64,000 bases of DNA, taken from the NCBI RefSeq assembly GCF_000237925.1, contig NC_031495.1, positions 53,452,746 to 53,516,745 on the forward strand, in the 5' to 3' direction. The first letter of the stretch is position 1. The number at the start of each line of letters is the position of its first letter. The position numbers and the translations under genes are program-made. This DNA is from Schistosoma mansoni. Its lineage: Eukaryota; Platyhelminthes; Trematoda; Strigeidida; Schistosomatidae. The notes below the pieces were generated by a model, which saw only the letters and a list, made by a program, of their open reading frames with translations, searched no databases and was not told where the DNA came from. Below, in pieces: positions 1-14,500 of this stretch.

Positions 1-1240
1 CTTTTGTGTATCATTGCTCTGATCGATAATTCTCCCTTCTCTGATTAGCGAGTATCATCACCTTATTTACCAAACAGGGCACGTACGCACCCACATGTTA
101 TAACAATTACTGTTCCACTTTTATTTTACTGAAAACTTGATTTCAGTTGGCTAACCTATTAGTGGATCGTATTCTTTGTTTATCCTATTTGGTTTAGTTG
201 ACTGATTCTACCTCTTGAGCTACAGAGGCTTAATTACTTACTTTTTCATACATTTAACTGCTCACCTTGAAGCTACTTGGTTGATGTTGCATCTGTCATT
301 TTTCGACAGGACTCTGCTTATGGGTAGTGTGGATCCTATCTTGTCACTGCCGAGTAATCAATGAACCGTTAGATGACTGATCATATATTCTGTTTACTTT
401 TCATCGATATTTGTCCATTCAATACGACTCGTCTACATTAAGTCGTGTGACTCCACGTCACTGATATGGTAAGCCAACCAAGAGTAGCTAAATGGGATCA
501 GTCGTTGTAAATCATAAGTGACATCAAGGACAATTCCATTTCATCTGCCAAGAAATGGATTAATTTCTTCAGAGGTAGAGTTGTACATACATAAACGAGT
601 ACATGGGAATTTATTCGGTAGCCCAATATGCTTTCTCTTCCACTCTTGTGTTTCAGTCCAAGTAGTCAGTTGGTGGGGGGATGAGCGCGTACTACATCGC
701 ATATCATTATCAGAATTCAGACACCACTTGTCACAACAGTTTCTATAAAACTTATTATCCATCATCGGCTTTTTGCAAACTTAATCTGAAGTGAGTCACT
801 GAATAACTGCATGGCTCAAGTTTATCGGTTATACTAGAGATACCGGAATTTAAAAACGGCCGTCGAGAAAGTAATTTAGGTTCAATACGTTCCAAACGTT
901 TGCGCAATATCCGAGTATGTTGATCAAGTAAGGAGTTTAACGATACTTCTAAGCATATTTGATAAGCACTCCACTGTTACTGGCCTGGTGCTGTTGTACT
1001 TCCATAATGATGCTAAAATTGATCTAACGTTCTAGGAGATCAAGCGAAATGAACTTCATGGTAATGGTAACAGAAAATGAATGGTATATACAATTATTTA
1101 AGGATAGAGAAAACTTACTTCATAGCCGGCAAATGAAGATTTCGAGGGACATTGCATAACACTTAACAGATTCACCAAAACTTACTTAATTATGTACCTC
1201 CTCCTCAACTTCGTTCACTTATCGATAAACTTGTCCTCAA
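1..1240. other. Left flank, no gene recognised
   Basis: AT-rich DNA with only short open frames that resemble no family I know. No tRNA, splice-bounded exon or repeat end is convincing here. It is probably intergenic or old repeat DNA. Confidence 0.4.
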
Positions 1241-2190
1241 CCAGAGAAGCTTACTCTGTTATGCAGCCTCTCTTCGACAAGCCGAAACCGGAGTTTCCCA
1301 AGTGCCAGGTCCTAATGGTCCAACCAGTAACAGCGGTGATACCACTAACCTTTTAGCTGAACAATACTCTCGGACATTTCAACCGACCCAAATCAACTGT
1401 ACTGATGAAAGCACCATCTGCAACTGCACAGGACTTTACTAAGTGAACCTGAACGTTGACTTGGTGTACCAGAAACTACACCACCCAAACAAGGACACTT
1501 CTCCTAGTTCGGATATGGTTCGTTCTGCTTTACTGAGGGAAGCAGCTTCGATCTTGATAACACCTCTTAGCGTGATGTTCTCACACTCTCTAAGCCTAGG
1601 CAAACTACGAAAAATTTGGAAGCTGGCTCATATAACACCAATTTTCAAATGAGGTTGACGCAGCGAACCTTCAAACTACCAACCGGTACCACTTCTACCT
1701 ATACCTCCCAAAATTACGGGATCCCTGACATCCTAGGGTAAACACAACTATTTATTATCCTCAAGCTCTTTTTCACCCCAACAGCATGGTTTCAGGAGAG
1801 CTCATTCTTGTATAACCAACCTGTTGACTGTGGTGGACAGATGGACAAGCATCCTTGACCGCAAGGGGAAGGATTATCAATAGGCTAAAACGATTGGGTA
1901 TCAAACCACCTCCAACCGCTAAATTTTACCCATTAAAGTATAGTCGTCTTAGAGGTGAACTTCTAATGGCTTGCAGTATCATTAACACTTCTGAACATCC
2001 TCCTAAACACCTAATTAAGTTTAGTTTCCACACAAACCTTGTGGGTAACACCCAGAAACTGGAGACCCAACACAGCAGAACGAACTGTAGACAACAAGTT
2101 CTACTTCTTAAAAGTTATCAAATGCTGGAATTCTCTGCCGGCTGAGCTAGTCTAAACGACTTCCTAGGAGTCCTTTAAGAAGCAACTTGA
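1240..2190 (+). mobile_element. Decayed CR1-like non-LTR retrotransposon (reverse transcriptase fragments)
   Basis: Several broken frames read as pieces of a CR1/jockey-type reverse transcriptase. Around 1300-1400 there is a GPNGPTSN...LLAEQYSRTFQPT linker. At 1443-1650 the segment ends in WKLAHITPIFK, the typical start of the RT core. At 1880-2160 there is the C-terminal PLKYSRLRGEL motif, and in another frame KCWNSLPAELV, the usual end of such proteins. The catalytic middle is deleted and frameshifts separate the parts, so it is a dead copy. It lies just upstream of the dynamin-like gene. The family assignment rests on recognised motifs only. Confidence 0.7.
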
Positions 2191-2484
2191 CCTATTTTTA
2201 AGGACTAATGGTAACATATGATTATGATTTACCAATTTCTTTTTCCTCTATTATTGTTAATATACCAAGGTTCCTTCCTGAAGGTATTAGTGGTCCACTG
2301 TTACTAGACAAAGAAACATGTTAAACGAAAACTTCTCCTATTCCATCCACAACCATTTGAACCATCTGAACTTTGAATGCTGGAGCCCTATCCTGAACAT
2401 AGTTGTTCAAGGTCAGGCTGGAGAGGAAGATTTGAGCGGTCTTGATTTACATACTGTGCTAATTTTCTCGATCTTCTTGCTTAT

Positions 2485-2586
2485 ATGGAATCTCTGATAC
2501 CAGTCATAAACAAACTACAGGACGTGTTTAACACAGTAGGGTCCGAAACAATACAACTTCCTCAAATCGTTGTTTTAGGAACACAG
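2485..2586 (+). CDS. DNM1L: DRP1 coding exon 1
   Basis: Starts at the ATG of [19 protein letters not shown], matching the conserved N-terminus of animal DRP1, so the start is well supported. It ends in GTQ, the first half of the P-loop, before a gtaatt donor. Phase 0, 34 codons. Confidence 0.93.
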
Positions 2587-5500
2587 GTAATTTTCCTCAG
2601 TTTATTTTCCCAGTAAATTTAATGAAATTAGATCTAGCTTTAAAGTTAGATTCTGTATCATATGACGTTTAAGAATTCAAATATGCCGGCGGAAAGCTCT
2701 TATCTTTCTTTAATGTTTCTATCTTTTCAATGGAGTTATCTCATCAATAACACCGTATATAATTGTAATGTTAAAGATCTTGGATATTGTCTCCTATGTG
2801 ATCTAATTTTTTCAACTATGCATAACGTTACGATTAGTTGCCCTGTGCGCGTTCATCGTTTTACTTTGATAAGGGTCAGCATGTATCTTTTAAAGGTTCT
2901 GGACGGGGTAGACTTTCTCTAAACGGACTTCTGTATCTAGTAGCAGTATATCACCGGTACCTCCATGTAGAAACCTAGGTGTATCTTAGTAATTTAAAGC
3001 AGTGCCCTGGATCCTTAAGAATAGGTCAATTGTCTTTCTGACAGACTCCTGGCAAGACGCTTGGACCACTTCAGCCAGCAGTGAATTTCAGAATTTGACT
3101 TAAGTCAACAGGTGTTAAATTTATTAATATTAGCATTCTTTGAAGTTCAGTCTGACAGAAAAGAATTCAGAATGTATGGACAAATGGATTTTTAAAGCCT
3201 AAAATCACACTTTTATGCAGGTGTCCTGCGTTTGATTGTTGAGCTATATGATTATGTTCAAACTTTTGGTTCTAAGACAAGGTGTGCAGTGTTTCTTTGA
3301 ACTTTATGGTTTTTCGGTTTTTGCTCAAGTCACTCGGTAGCCTATACGTTTCCGTCGGTTGATTTTTCGGTATGAAACACTTAACGCTTGTCATTGCTCT
3401 TTCTTTCCAGCTTTTAAACAAAAATGGATATAGTGGATAACCTTGTCGGACACCACTTGAGGCTGCAAAATCAGATGACAGTTCGCCATAAGCTCTAACT
3501 CGGCAGGTAGTGTTTGACTAAAGAGTCTTCATAAGGTTTATGCACTTCTGAGGTACTCCTTTCAATGACAGACACTGCCGAAGAACCTCTCAGTCTATAA
3601 AGTCAAATGCTGCTTTTAAGTCAACAAAAACTATCATTGCCACAAACTGATAAGCATGTCTGTGTTATAAAACCTGATGAATAGTGAATATGTGGTCGAT
3701 GCAGCCATGACCAGGTCTGAAACCAGTCTGATTTTCTCGTGTTTACAGTTCACGAGTCTTTGTGAAGCGTCCGATAATCATTGAGACTAGTATTTTACAT
3801 ACTATATTAATTAAACTAACTCCTCTATGGTTATCACAAAATGATTTTGACCCCTTCTTATATATTGGGACGATCAGTGACTGAGACCAGGCACATAAGA
3901 TTACATCCAGTTCCCAGATTTTAGCTAAAATATCAGTCAATTTAATCGCTAAAACTGGACCACCATATTTAAAGACATCTGGAGCAAATCTGTCTGGACC
4001 AGCTGCTCTTCTTCATTTCTGATTATCTATAGCCTTTCAAACTTCAGATATAGTCGGAGAGCCTACTTCAACATTCCATTCAGACTGTCTGGGAATGGTG
4101 GGTAGTTGTAGAGTAGCTGAAAGGCAGCTAAAATGCTCTTCAGTGTTCCACCCATCTTTCTAAACGTCTAGGCTGAGAGCAGATAAGTGTCGTCTTTTTC
4201 CGAGATCGTCTCACTTTTACTTGACTTCTTAATTCCAGTTTCTTTTATTAGTCTGAAAAGTTGTCTCGTGTTGCCTACAGCCGCCTCCTTTCTCATTTCT
4301 TTTGCTTTCGTTGCCCACCACTGCTCACGATCGTTCGGTAGACTTTAGGTTAACCTAGATCTGATTTGCTTTCGCTTTTCACCATGTTCGGAGCCTGGTG
4401 GGATGACTTGACGAGAATTCACCAGTGCAATAGACTTAGCAGAAATCCACTGGTTTTTCATAACCCTTTAGTTCAAATCACTAATGTCGTTGCTGTTTCC
4501 ACAGCTGTTTGTGTATCTTTCCAAGCAGCATTTGGGTCAGCCTCGTTTACAGAACTGCCGAAATGTGAACTCATTTGTTCCTGGAATTTACATTTGGATT
4601 TCTCGTCCCTCAGTTCAATTCTCATTGGTCTTCTTAATTTGACTTTACAATAGGCAGGCCCGGCCATCACGTCGTGGTAACAGCAACGGTCGGGTCAATG
4701 TTTGGTGGTGTTAAGTAACGTGGAATAAACCAGTCTTAACGGTTCACTATCTTTTAAATCTTGAGTGGTGTCCGTTCGAACAATTTATTCTTCGATATCA
4801 CTGGTTCTCTTTTAACTTCATCTCATGTTTAGATTTTTATTACAATTCAAACTTTGTAATCGTCATATTACAAAATGTTCTGTTTCTGCACTTACGTAAA
4901 GTGTGGCAACTAAAACCATTACACATTTATTTCAAGCTGTAACAGTGAAAACGGACTCAGCAGTCCGAGTCAAAGTCAGTAGGTTTGTCGATTGGGGTTG
5001 TGAAAACATATTTATTGTATCATGTATTACTTATTTTAGTCATTCACTACCCTCAACTTGATATCCTAACCTTAGAAATAGTAAACTACGAATGTGTTGA
5101 GGAACAATACTTGTCCATAAACTCACAAACTCTTGGTTTCAACTGTACAGAATAAGTAAGCTGTCTGAGTGATCCTTAAAAGTATAAAAATGACTGTTTT
5201 GAGACCAGTTTTTTCTATATTTTACTTCTAAACATCTTGTCAATTTGCTCTTTACATGCTTTTACTCAAATCATTGCTCTTTTAACCTATCCATTCTTAC
5301 CATACTTACAGTTGCAAATTATCAGAAATCAAACCGACAAACTTTTGTATGAGGTTCCATTCAGTTTTTTATGTTTTACTAAGTATTCGAATTATTTTAC
5401 GCGAAGAATCCAAGCACTAATAAAGTAAAATTTCGCGTTAGTTTGTTTATGCCACAGTTAGTTTTTACCACTCATAGTTCTATCAGGGAAATCACATGTC

Positions 5501-8500
5501 TTTCATATCACAGAATAATAACCTCACGGTTTTACTGATACTGTTTTATGGTGACCAAACGTATGTGTGGTTAGGACGAACTACTTAAATAATGACTATA
5601 CGTAGCAATTGATGGCGGTTCACGACATACTAAGGCAACAATTGATTTCTGCAAGTAAGCAGCAAGCTCTTGTGTTGATTACATTTAGATTGAACTCTGT
5701 GGTATTGAACGGTAGGCTCCTGACACTTTTATTAGATATAATCAAATTTTCTCATCCAACATTAGCATTAATTTTGTTTTAGTGTTAGTTATTCGGATTA
5801 TATAAGTTGTTCATTTATTCTTCAAGTCCTTCGTGGTCTTTACAGTAAAACGGATATTTTTCTCTTCTCTCACCCCCGGGTTTTTAGCCTAATGAAGGGA
5901 TTAAAGTGATTTTCTCTCTAATTCTTATCTCACATTTAGAGCTCTGGAAAGAGTTCAGTTCTTGAAAACTTAGTTGGTCGGGATTTCCTGCCTAGAGGAC
6001 ATGGAATTGTGACGCGGCGACCACTTGTCTTACAACTTATCCATGTAGATGAGTCAGACCATGCTACACGGGTCGCAGAAGGTGATGGTACTTCAACCGA
6101 ATGGGCAACATTCTTACACAACAAAAAGATATACCGGGATTTCGATGAAGTTCGTAATGAAATCAAAAGCGAAACAGATCGGGTTGCTGGGGCTGGAAAA
6201 GTATGTTTCGTTTAATTTACTTTCAATATAGGATATATTATTTTCACCTTATACTATGTAGTTGTAACATAAGGTGTACTGATAAGTGATTTGAATAAAC
6301 AGATGGTTATTTCTTGCAAAGCTTATAGTTTCATGTAACGTTTATAGGTGGAGAGAAATCAGTAAGCAAAGCAATCGGTCACCAAGTTTTGTTCTCTTGT
6401 AACTTGCTCACAATATTTGAGTTGAATTAAAATTCTAAGCTTAATAAATAAGCGCTATCAAACCAGCTCTTACTCACGTACGCCTGTTAATCCTCGTGGA
6501 GGAGCATAGGTTGCCCACTAGGATTCTCCAATCAACTCTATCCTGGACTCTCTTTTCCAACCGTTTCCAATCGCTGTTCATTAATTTGATGTCCGCCTCC
6601 TACTCTCGATCCAATATTTTCTTGAGTCTCCATCTTCTTCTTTTCCCTTCAGGATTTGAAGTTAGGGCTTCTTCTCCGAGTAGATCTTGTAAGGCTTGGA
6701 ACCTTTTCCTGGGAGCTTTATATTGAATTTGTTGAGTTTTTCAGTATCTCGAAGGAAGATAGTATTAAACGTTTGTAATGCCTGTTTCTGCAGTTATCTA
6801 GTGCTTCTGTAGCTTTAGTTTCATCTTGGTAACTACCAGGTGGTGATTTGAAGCTATATCAGCCCCTCTCTTTGTACGCACATCTTTCATTGACCTGAAT
6901 TTTTCACTGATGTAAATATGATTGATCTGATTCTCTGTATTGTGACCCGGTGAGACCCATGTAGCGTTTGTGGGGGAATATAGTAGCACCTATAACTATT
7001 TTGTTGAGTGCATATAAATTTGCGAATCACCATTCTTGTTCATTTCTCCCAGTCAGTCCATGTCATTCCATGATATCTCCATACTGGATGTTGTCCATTC
7101 CGACTTTGACGTTTAAGTCACCGATCAGGATGGTCAGATCCTAAGCTATTCGCTATGATAGATTGCAGCCTCTCATAGAACTGGTCTTTATCGTTTTCGT
7201 TTCAATCATTGGTGGGTGCATAACATTTGCTTGAATTATGTAAGGACTGTTCTTATCCCGGAGTGAATATCACCTTCAAGATGCAGAGACATTCACCACA
7301 CGTCCCAAGTTGGACAGAACGCGCATCCTGGATCTTTTCGCCAGTCGCTTTATACCTAATCTATGTAAATTGTGTTTATGAGGTTTGTTCTCACCACCTA
7401 ACTTGCTTGAAATTTAACTACTCGGATCATTGACCTACTATTGTACCCGTAATTTTTGACTTTCAATCTTCGATATATATTGAGCAACCTAAGTCATATT
7501 ATTATTGAGAAGACACTGAGTGGCTAGAACAAGGTCTGTCTTCAGTCCAAAGGTTTAGTGACTCATTCTAAACTATGTAACGGGAATGAAAACTTCTTTG
7601 TCAAGGTTTGCAAGTCAGCCACAGTTTATAATTCAAAACAGTGATCTTGAGTGCTGTTAGAGATACGAGGGCAGTTATCACTTCCCAGTTGCCCACACCG
7701 TGGAAGGTTTCTTCCAGAGGTACCTGAAAAGAAAATTTGATTAGAAGTGGTCGTAATGACCTGAGAGCGTGACCGCAGTGCTCAATGGACAACTGCTTGA
7801 GGTCGGTCACACACCACCTTTTTGTGGGTAATTTTTGTGTCAGGGCGTACTTGTTGGAACCTTATCGCCGGAGACAGATAACCGTGGGATAAGGCGAGGT
7901 GTGCATTTTTAGGGTCGACCTTTCCTAACCCCACCCCTCCTTGTGGGAAGGCAGCATCTCTGTTATGCTGGTTGTCTGAAGTAAACACCTTACTGTCGTC
8001 ACACCTCTGTACAGTCAGCAGTACGACTTCACCTTCGGACCTTGGGTTTGCTGCATTTAATCTTACCGCTCTTCAACCGACCTGCCTGGCATGGTAGGAC
8101 CTTGAGGAACGATTGTTCCAGCCAGTATAGCTCGATTGGTTCATCACGGTAGGCAAGCCCGACCACCATGTCAAGGTAGCAGCAACCTTTATTTTATACA
8201 TAAACACCACTAAATTAACTAATTCTATGAATTCGGTGTTCATCTTGTTGTGCTAACAAGGTATGGCAACTTGGACCGATGCATATTTGTGCCTGATCCT
8301 ATACTGTAGCTGACTGATAATTCAAAACATGATTGTTTTATTCACAATTAGTTGTAACAACATATATACATCCATTTTGACTACCCGATGAAACTCGTAG
8401 GCAAATACCAGTATTCTCGTAAGGACCATGTTTTGTTTCATTTTATGAGTTTCTGCTGCGTTATTACTTAATTTTTATTTCAAATCTCGTATAGACTGCC

Positions 8501-11500
8501 ACGCAGACTTTGCAATTGCAGTCAGTTTCACTAGGCGTCAAATTTTAACAATTCTAATAAAATCCTTACGTTACTTTTAGGCTGTAAGCTCCGAGCCTAT
8601 CAACTTAAAAATATTCAGCCCATCTGTTCTCAACCTCACTTTGGTTGATCTTCCTGGCATTACAAAGGTTCCTGTTGGTGATCAGCCTGAGGATATTGAA
8701 ACATTGATCAACGATTTATGTCTTCATTACATTAACAATCCTAACAGTATAATTTTAGCTGTTACACCGGCCAATGCAGATATGGCTACCAGTGAAGGCC
8801 TTAAGCTGGCCAAAACAATCGATCCTGACGGTAAGTCGTGTCATATCTACTTGATAGAGCATAACACGTAAAATATGCTATCCATTTGTCGGACAAACTA
8901 AGACGGAATAATATTTTATAATGGGCGAAGTTACTTATAAATTTGTTCTTGATAATTTGAGGTTAAATTAACTCAGTTTTCCTTAGATTTTCATGAGATT
9001 TCATTGATCATATATTTAATCTAAGCATTTCAGTGATGTATGTTTTTAATGAATGATATTTAGTTTATAATTCAGTTGTTTAATGAATAATGGCATGGCA
9101 GTTAAAGTAATCTTCATTGGGATTCAGGTACATGTAGTTATTAACTTAATTAAAACTCAACGTAGAACCTACTACGTATATACATCGGTTCAAGTTGCCA
9201 TACCCCATTATCACAGTTAGATGAAATTGTTAGGACGAATCCCAGAGTAGTAAAAGTAGTAACAGTATAAGTGGTAATAGAAAAACTTGACATCGGCCTC
9301 GTGGCTTCCGAAGGAACTCGGCTTTCACCATGAGGCGTCATAACTGTTCTAAATGAAGACCTTCTGACTCCCATGGTAGAGTTTAAATAGTTTGAGTAAT
9401 TTTTTCTGGTTAGCTTTTTTAGCGAGTTAGTTTTCTACGGGATGGGGTCACTAACCACTTGCACAACCCTCCTCCTTTATCCGGGCTTGAGACCGGCAGT
9501 AACCCCAGAGGGGCTCCAGGCAAAGTTGTAGATGAGCCAAATGCAGTGATAATTACTGATAAGAACAAGTGGTTACATAATTGGCTGACATGTTTAAGAG
9601 AAATCAATTTAATAAACGAAAGTTAATGTTTGGTCAGAAATGGAATTATATATTAGGTGTTATTGTTTCTCGATAGTTATTTCTTGCAGAACAACAAATC
9701 GTTGGTTCTTCTCTCTCCTTCTCTATACACAGGTTTTAAACGTTTAAAGGAAATGACCTTTCCTAAGTAAATAAATCGTGATGTTTCTCATTGTCAATTA
9801 TTTTCAAAGTTTTGGGAATATCCACTTTTATCCATTATTCATTAACTGGAGATATTTACGTATTATGGGTTTCTTATTTTATTTATTATGCTTAGGCCGC
9901 CGAACTTTATGTATTCTTACTAAGTTGGATCTAATGGACCATGGAACAGATGCCCACGATCTTTTATTGGGGCGTGTGGTTCCAGTTAAACTCGGGATAA
10001 TTGGTGTTGTCAATCGTTCTCAAGCCGATATTAAGGCGGGTAAAAATATTGACGAGGCTTTACAAGATGAGGCCAGTTTTCTGCAACGGCGTTATCCATC
10101 TCTTGCTAGTAGAAATGGCACCCCATTCTTGGCACGGACATTAAATAGGGTATGTTATTACACTATTGTATTAAAATTTTATATATGTAAGAGTTTTAAC
10201 TACTTTGTGCTAGCTGCTACTGAATAAATTTCTCTCCAATCTGTAAATCATCTGTTATTTAAAATTCTTTTTTACCCCACTTCTGTTGTATGTGGGTTTA
10301 GCGTAAATCATAGCAACTAAATGAAACATTTGTGATCAGGTCTTTTAGTTCTGTTCATTCAACTACGAACTGTGCTAACGCGTTTAGGAGGTTGATTAGT
10401 CACAAGAGAAGTAAAGGTAGAGAAAGTTAGTATTATAGGTAATGCACTTTTAGAGAAAACACTCAAATGTCCGATACAGAGTTCCTACACCGTTTTTGTA
10501 ATAAATTTCCAACATTCATAGATAATTAGACGCTGAAAAAGTGAGAAAACTGTAATGCGAATACATGATTTGTTTTAAATTAGTTTGTGTACATAAATCA
10601 CCATCTATTTATTTCGTTATGATCTGATGTGGTATTTTGTAGACTTCTAGATCAGCTGCATAATTTGTTAACAATTTTTGTGTTTGTCTAATCATATTAG
10701 AAAAGAAGTGTGTACCCTTTTAAGAAATTAGTTGTTATTTAGGTATTGATTTGCGGGAAGGTGTTAAGAAGTATTTGGGACTTTGTAGAGATTCAGGATT
10801 TGAATCCATCCATCTATTAAGTCGTATTATTGTCTGGCCCTAGACAGTGATTCAAATAAACTCAGTGTTTACTTTCCTAATACTGCATACTTTTCTTTCT
10901 ATTTTTTAACTCTATGAATTTATCGTTTGTTATAAAGAGGATGTATAGTTTTAATTTCATTAGTCGATGCACATTGTATTCGTGAACTTTAGAGCGACAT
11001 TGTTACTTAGTCTTAAACTGTCTCAATAGTTGGTGAGTTTCCAACTTAGAAGCCAAAAATTCATAATTTGTATTTGATTTTGTTTTCATCGTATTGTTTT
11101 AAGTAGATGAGTTTAATTTTCGTCTTAGTTTGTAAAACCCATGAAACCTCTGATGTTTATTGTGAGCCATTTTAGGTGTTTTTTTCTTAATTACAATACA
11201 CAAGTCAACTCTAGTTAGTAGTTAGAGACTATAGGGGATGTAAACCTACAATTATTAGTATCATTATTCTCAGTTTTCTTTATCGCTATGTTAGTGCTAA
11301 GTGTGACAGCCTGGATTTATAATATTAGTCATAGGTCCTGTATGAAATATGTTTACTTTCTGCGAGATTGTATCTTGAATTTTCAATATCTGCCTCACGT
11401 TAAACCACATTGTGAAACCTACAAAAATAAAACCGTACCACAAAATTATAAAAAGTAGCCAGAAATGTCATATTAATTCAGAATCGATCACCAAAACAAC

Positions 11501-14500
11501 CAATATAATCAATTGTCATAAGATTTCACTGTCTAAGGTCAGCTCACTGAAAGCTAAGTCAACCATTTAAAAAAAGGACAGTAAATTAATTTTATCTAAA
11601 TTATTTGTCGACCATATTTACTAAATGTGGTAAGTCCTATTTTATGGTAAACATTAGTCGATACTATGTGTATTTTGTTCTAAAAAAGATACTTTAATAA
11701 ATTGGAATTTTGTGTAATAGTAGTCGTAAACATCGATGTTCTAGAAAGTTCTGTTGATTTATTAGAAGTTAATATTATGCTTTTATATTATATTATATTT
11801 TTCGAAAGCTTTTAATGCATCATATACGGGATTGTTTGCCGGACTTGAAAACACGTGTAAATGTAATGGCTGCACAATTTCAGAATCTTTTAAATACATT
11901 CGGAGATGAAATCGAAGACCGAGTAAGTTTATTGCTTTATGTTTACCCTTCCCTTAGTTTTATTGTTCATGAAGTAAAATACTTTCACTTGAAGTTACCT
12001 ATTATCATCCATTTTTTAATATCCATTCAGCGTGTATGAAAATATTGTCATGAATTATGCATCAAATGTAAATAATTACATTTTGTTTCGTAGCATGAAA
12101 CTTTTATTTAAATGTGGCCAATATTTTGGTCAACACCTGGACTAATGGTAGCTTACTTTTGGATTTTTGTTTATTATTCTCGTATTATCCTCTTTACTAC
12201 TATTTTCTTCTGTTAAATGATTATTTTAGCTTCATAACATCTTTTAAGGTGAGAAAATAGAAATTCCTGATCTTTTTACTATTTTATCGACTTCATTTCT
12301 TTATTTCTAATGTGTTTTAGAACACAGTTTTACTAAGATAATATGTTGTCATCAGGATAGGGTTGTGGAGACGGTTAAGTTTTAATTAAGATCACGAACC
12401 GATCAATGTTATACCACCATTGAAAACCCGGAAGCACTGGACGGCCGTTTCGTCCTAATATGGGACTCCTCAGCACTGCGCATCCATGATCCCGAACGCG
12501 GACTCAAATCAAAAACTTTCGGTCTCGCGCGCGAACGCTCAACCTGCAAATTTTAACTTCAACTAGTGGAAATTTATGCATACTATCTATATTAAATTAT
12601 CCACTACATGCAAATGTAAGAAGAACATATTACAAATAAATGTACTCGTCTAACGTGCTGATTTAGTCAACAACTTAACAAGTAAAAGAAGTTGAAAAAC
12701 TGAACGTCAAATTTACGTCAACTAAAATTCCTCCAAACCCATAGAGGGATCAGATTATTTTGGAGTCTATCTAAATATTCCAGTCACATTGTGAAACTCA
12801 CCATCTTACTTATACAAGGTAGGGTTTAGTGTTTCTAACCTAGCCTTCTGCACTAAGTTTGTTAATCATAATTCTATCAAATGCTGTCTACAGTGTTTGT
12901 GATATTAAGTTGGCTGTCATATCCCTATTCATTGAGTTGTATTCGCTTATAATTTCCATTTACAGGTTCAGAAAATACTCCAAATAGATAAATTCATGTA
13001 CGACTTTTTTAAGCTATCCTTGTTTAATACCAGAGCAACATAATATTTAGGAATTAAAGAAAGCTGTTTCATTTCCTATTTTCAAGCGTTATTTAGTGAG
13101 AATAAATATCCTTGCATAAGTACGTTATTAGTTGCTTTTTTAAAATATTATTTATTGTCGTTTGACAAAGATTTAGAAAGCGCTTTAAATACTGGATTAT
13201 TAAGTACGAACCGGATTTTGTCGAAGTAATCAATGTAATAATATGAATATGTTCATCCATCAGTTCGTCAAAGCCTGTATTATAAACGAACATTTATCAC
13301 ATTTCTTGAAATGAAACCTGTCTTTGTCTTTGATTTTTTGACCAGAATTGTTCTGTAAATTTTTATTGACGAGGTGTACTTAAACTTTCATCTATATATT
13401 CATAAATGGTACAATTAGAGTAAGATTATGTAGCTAACAGTACTTGATTTTTAAAATCTAATTACATACATAGTATTCAAAGTGGATTTATCAATGTGGT
13501 GATTGCTTTTGCTTTACACCTTGGAATTCTAAAGAAGCTTTATGGAAATCGGTCATTCTACTCACCTTCATTGGTGCATTTTTTAGCTATCTGAAAACCC
13601 CATATGTCAGAATACTTATGGTATTACTGTCTCTTCTTGTTGCTGAATCCAACTATAAATAAATCTATTTTTTTAGAAGTTTTCTGGATTATGATTTAAA
13701 TCTTTTTTAAATCATGAACTTCATTTATTTCGTCATCCCTTACATAAGTCATACAATGCGTTTTTAGTCTACTTGTAATTTCTCTAACAGGTTGGCTGGG
13801 AAAATTTCATTAATTAGAAAAACAAACGATGTCTAAAGTTTTATCTATCACATAAACGTGACGACAGTTTGATTGTATTTACGGGTCAATACGAATGTCA
13901 AATTAAAACTTTAAATGTTCAACTACTGATTTTCTGCTGCTCACGTTGCTGACTGTATGTATGTCAGTTTAACAAGTTCCTCTTAGAACGTTTTCAGACT
14001 AGTCGGCCTGGTTTAGCAGTATTGCATTTTGTCAACATTTATAATGGCCTTTGGAATCGACAATTTAATTCGATGAGCGTGTTAGTTTACTTCACATGCA
14101 ATATGTGGAGTTAAGTGTCATTATATCAGATTGTCGTTTGTCTATTCATCACACTTCCTGGTATAATGTGACATGAGTTAAAGTATCATGGCCCAAAACC
14201 GGTTGCAGTAACTCAGATTTTTAACTTACGATTAGATTTTGTAGCTATTACGCTGTAATTTTGTTTTCTGTTTAGATAGTGATAACTATCCAGGTGCTTC
14301 TTTTCCGGACAATTTGTTTTGTTTCCTATGTTCTTCTTTTTCCAATACTTTTATAATGTTTTTATGTATTTTCTGTGCGGTGTATCTTGATACGTATCCC
14401 GTATTATATAGCGTTATTGAAATTAGAACAAACTAGAATACTTAGGTTTAAAAGTCCGAATTTTAGGGTGATAGTTATTTAACATATGAATCTTAACCTG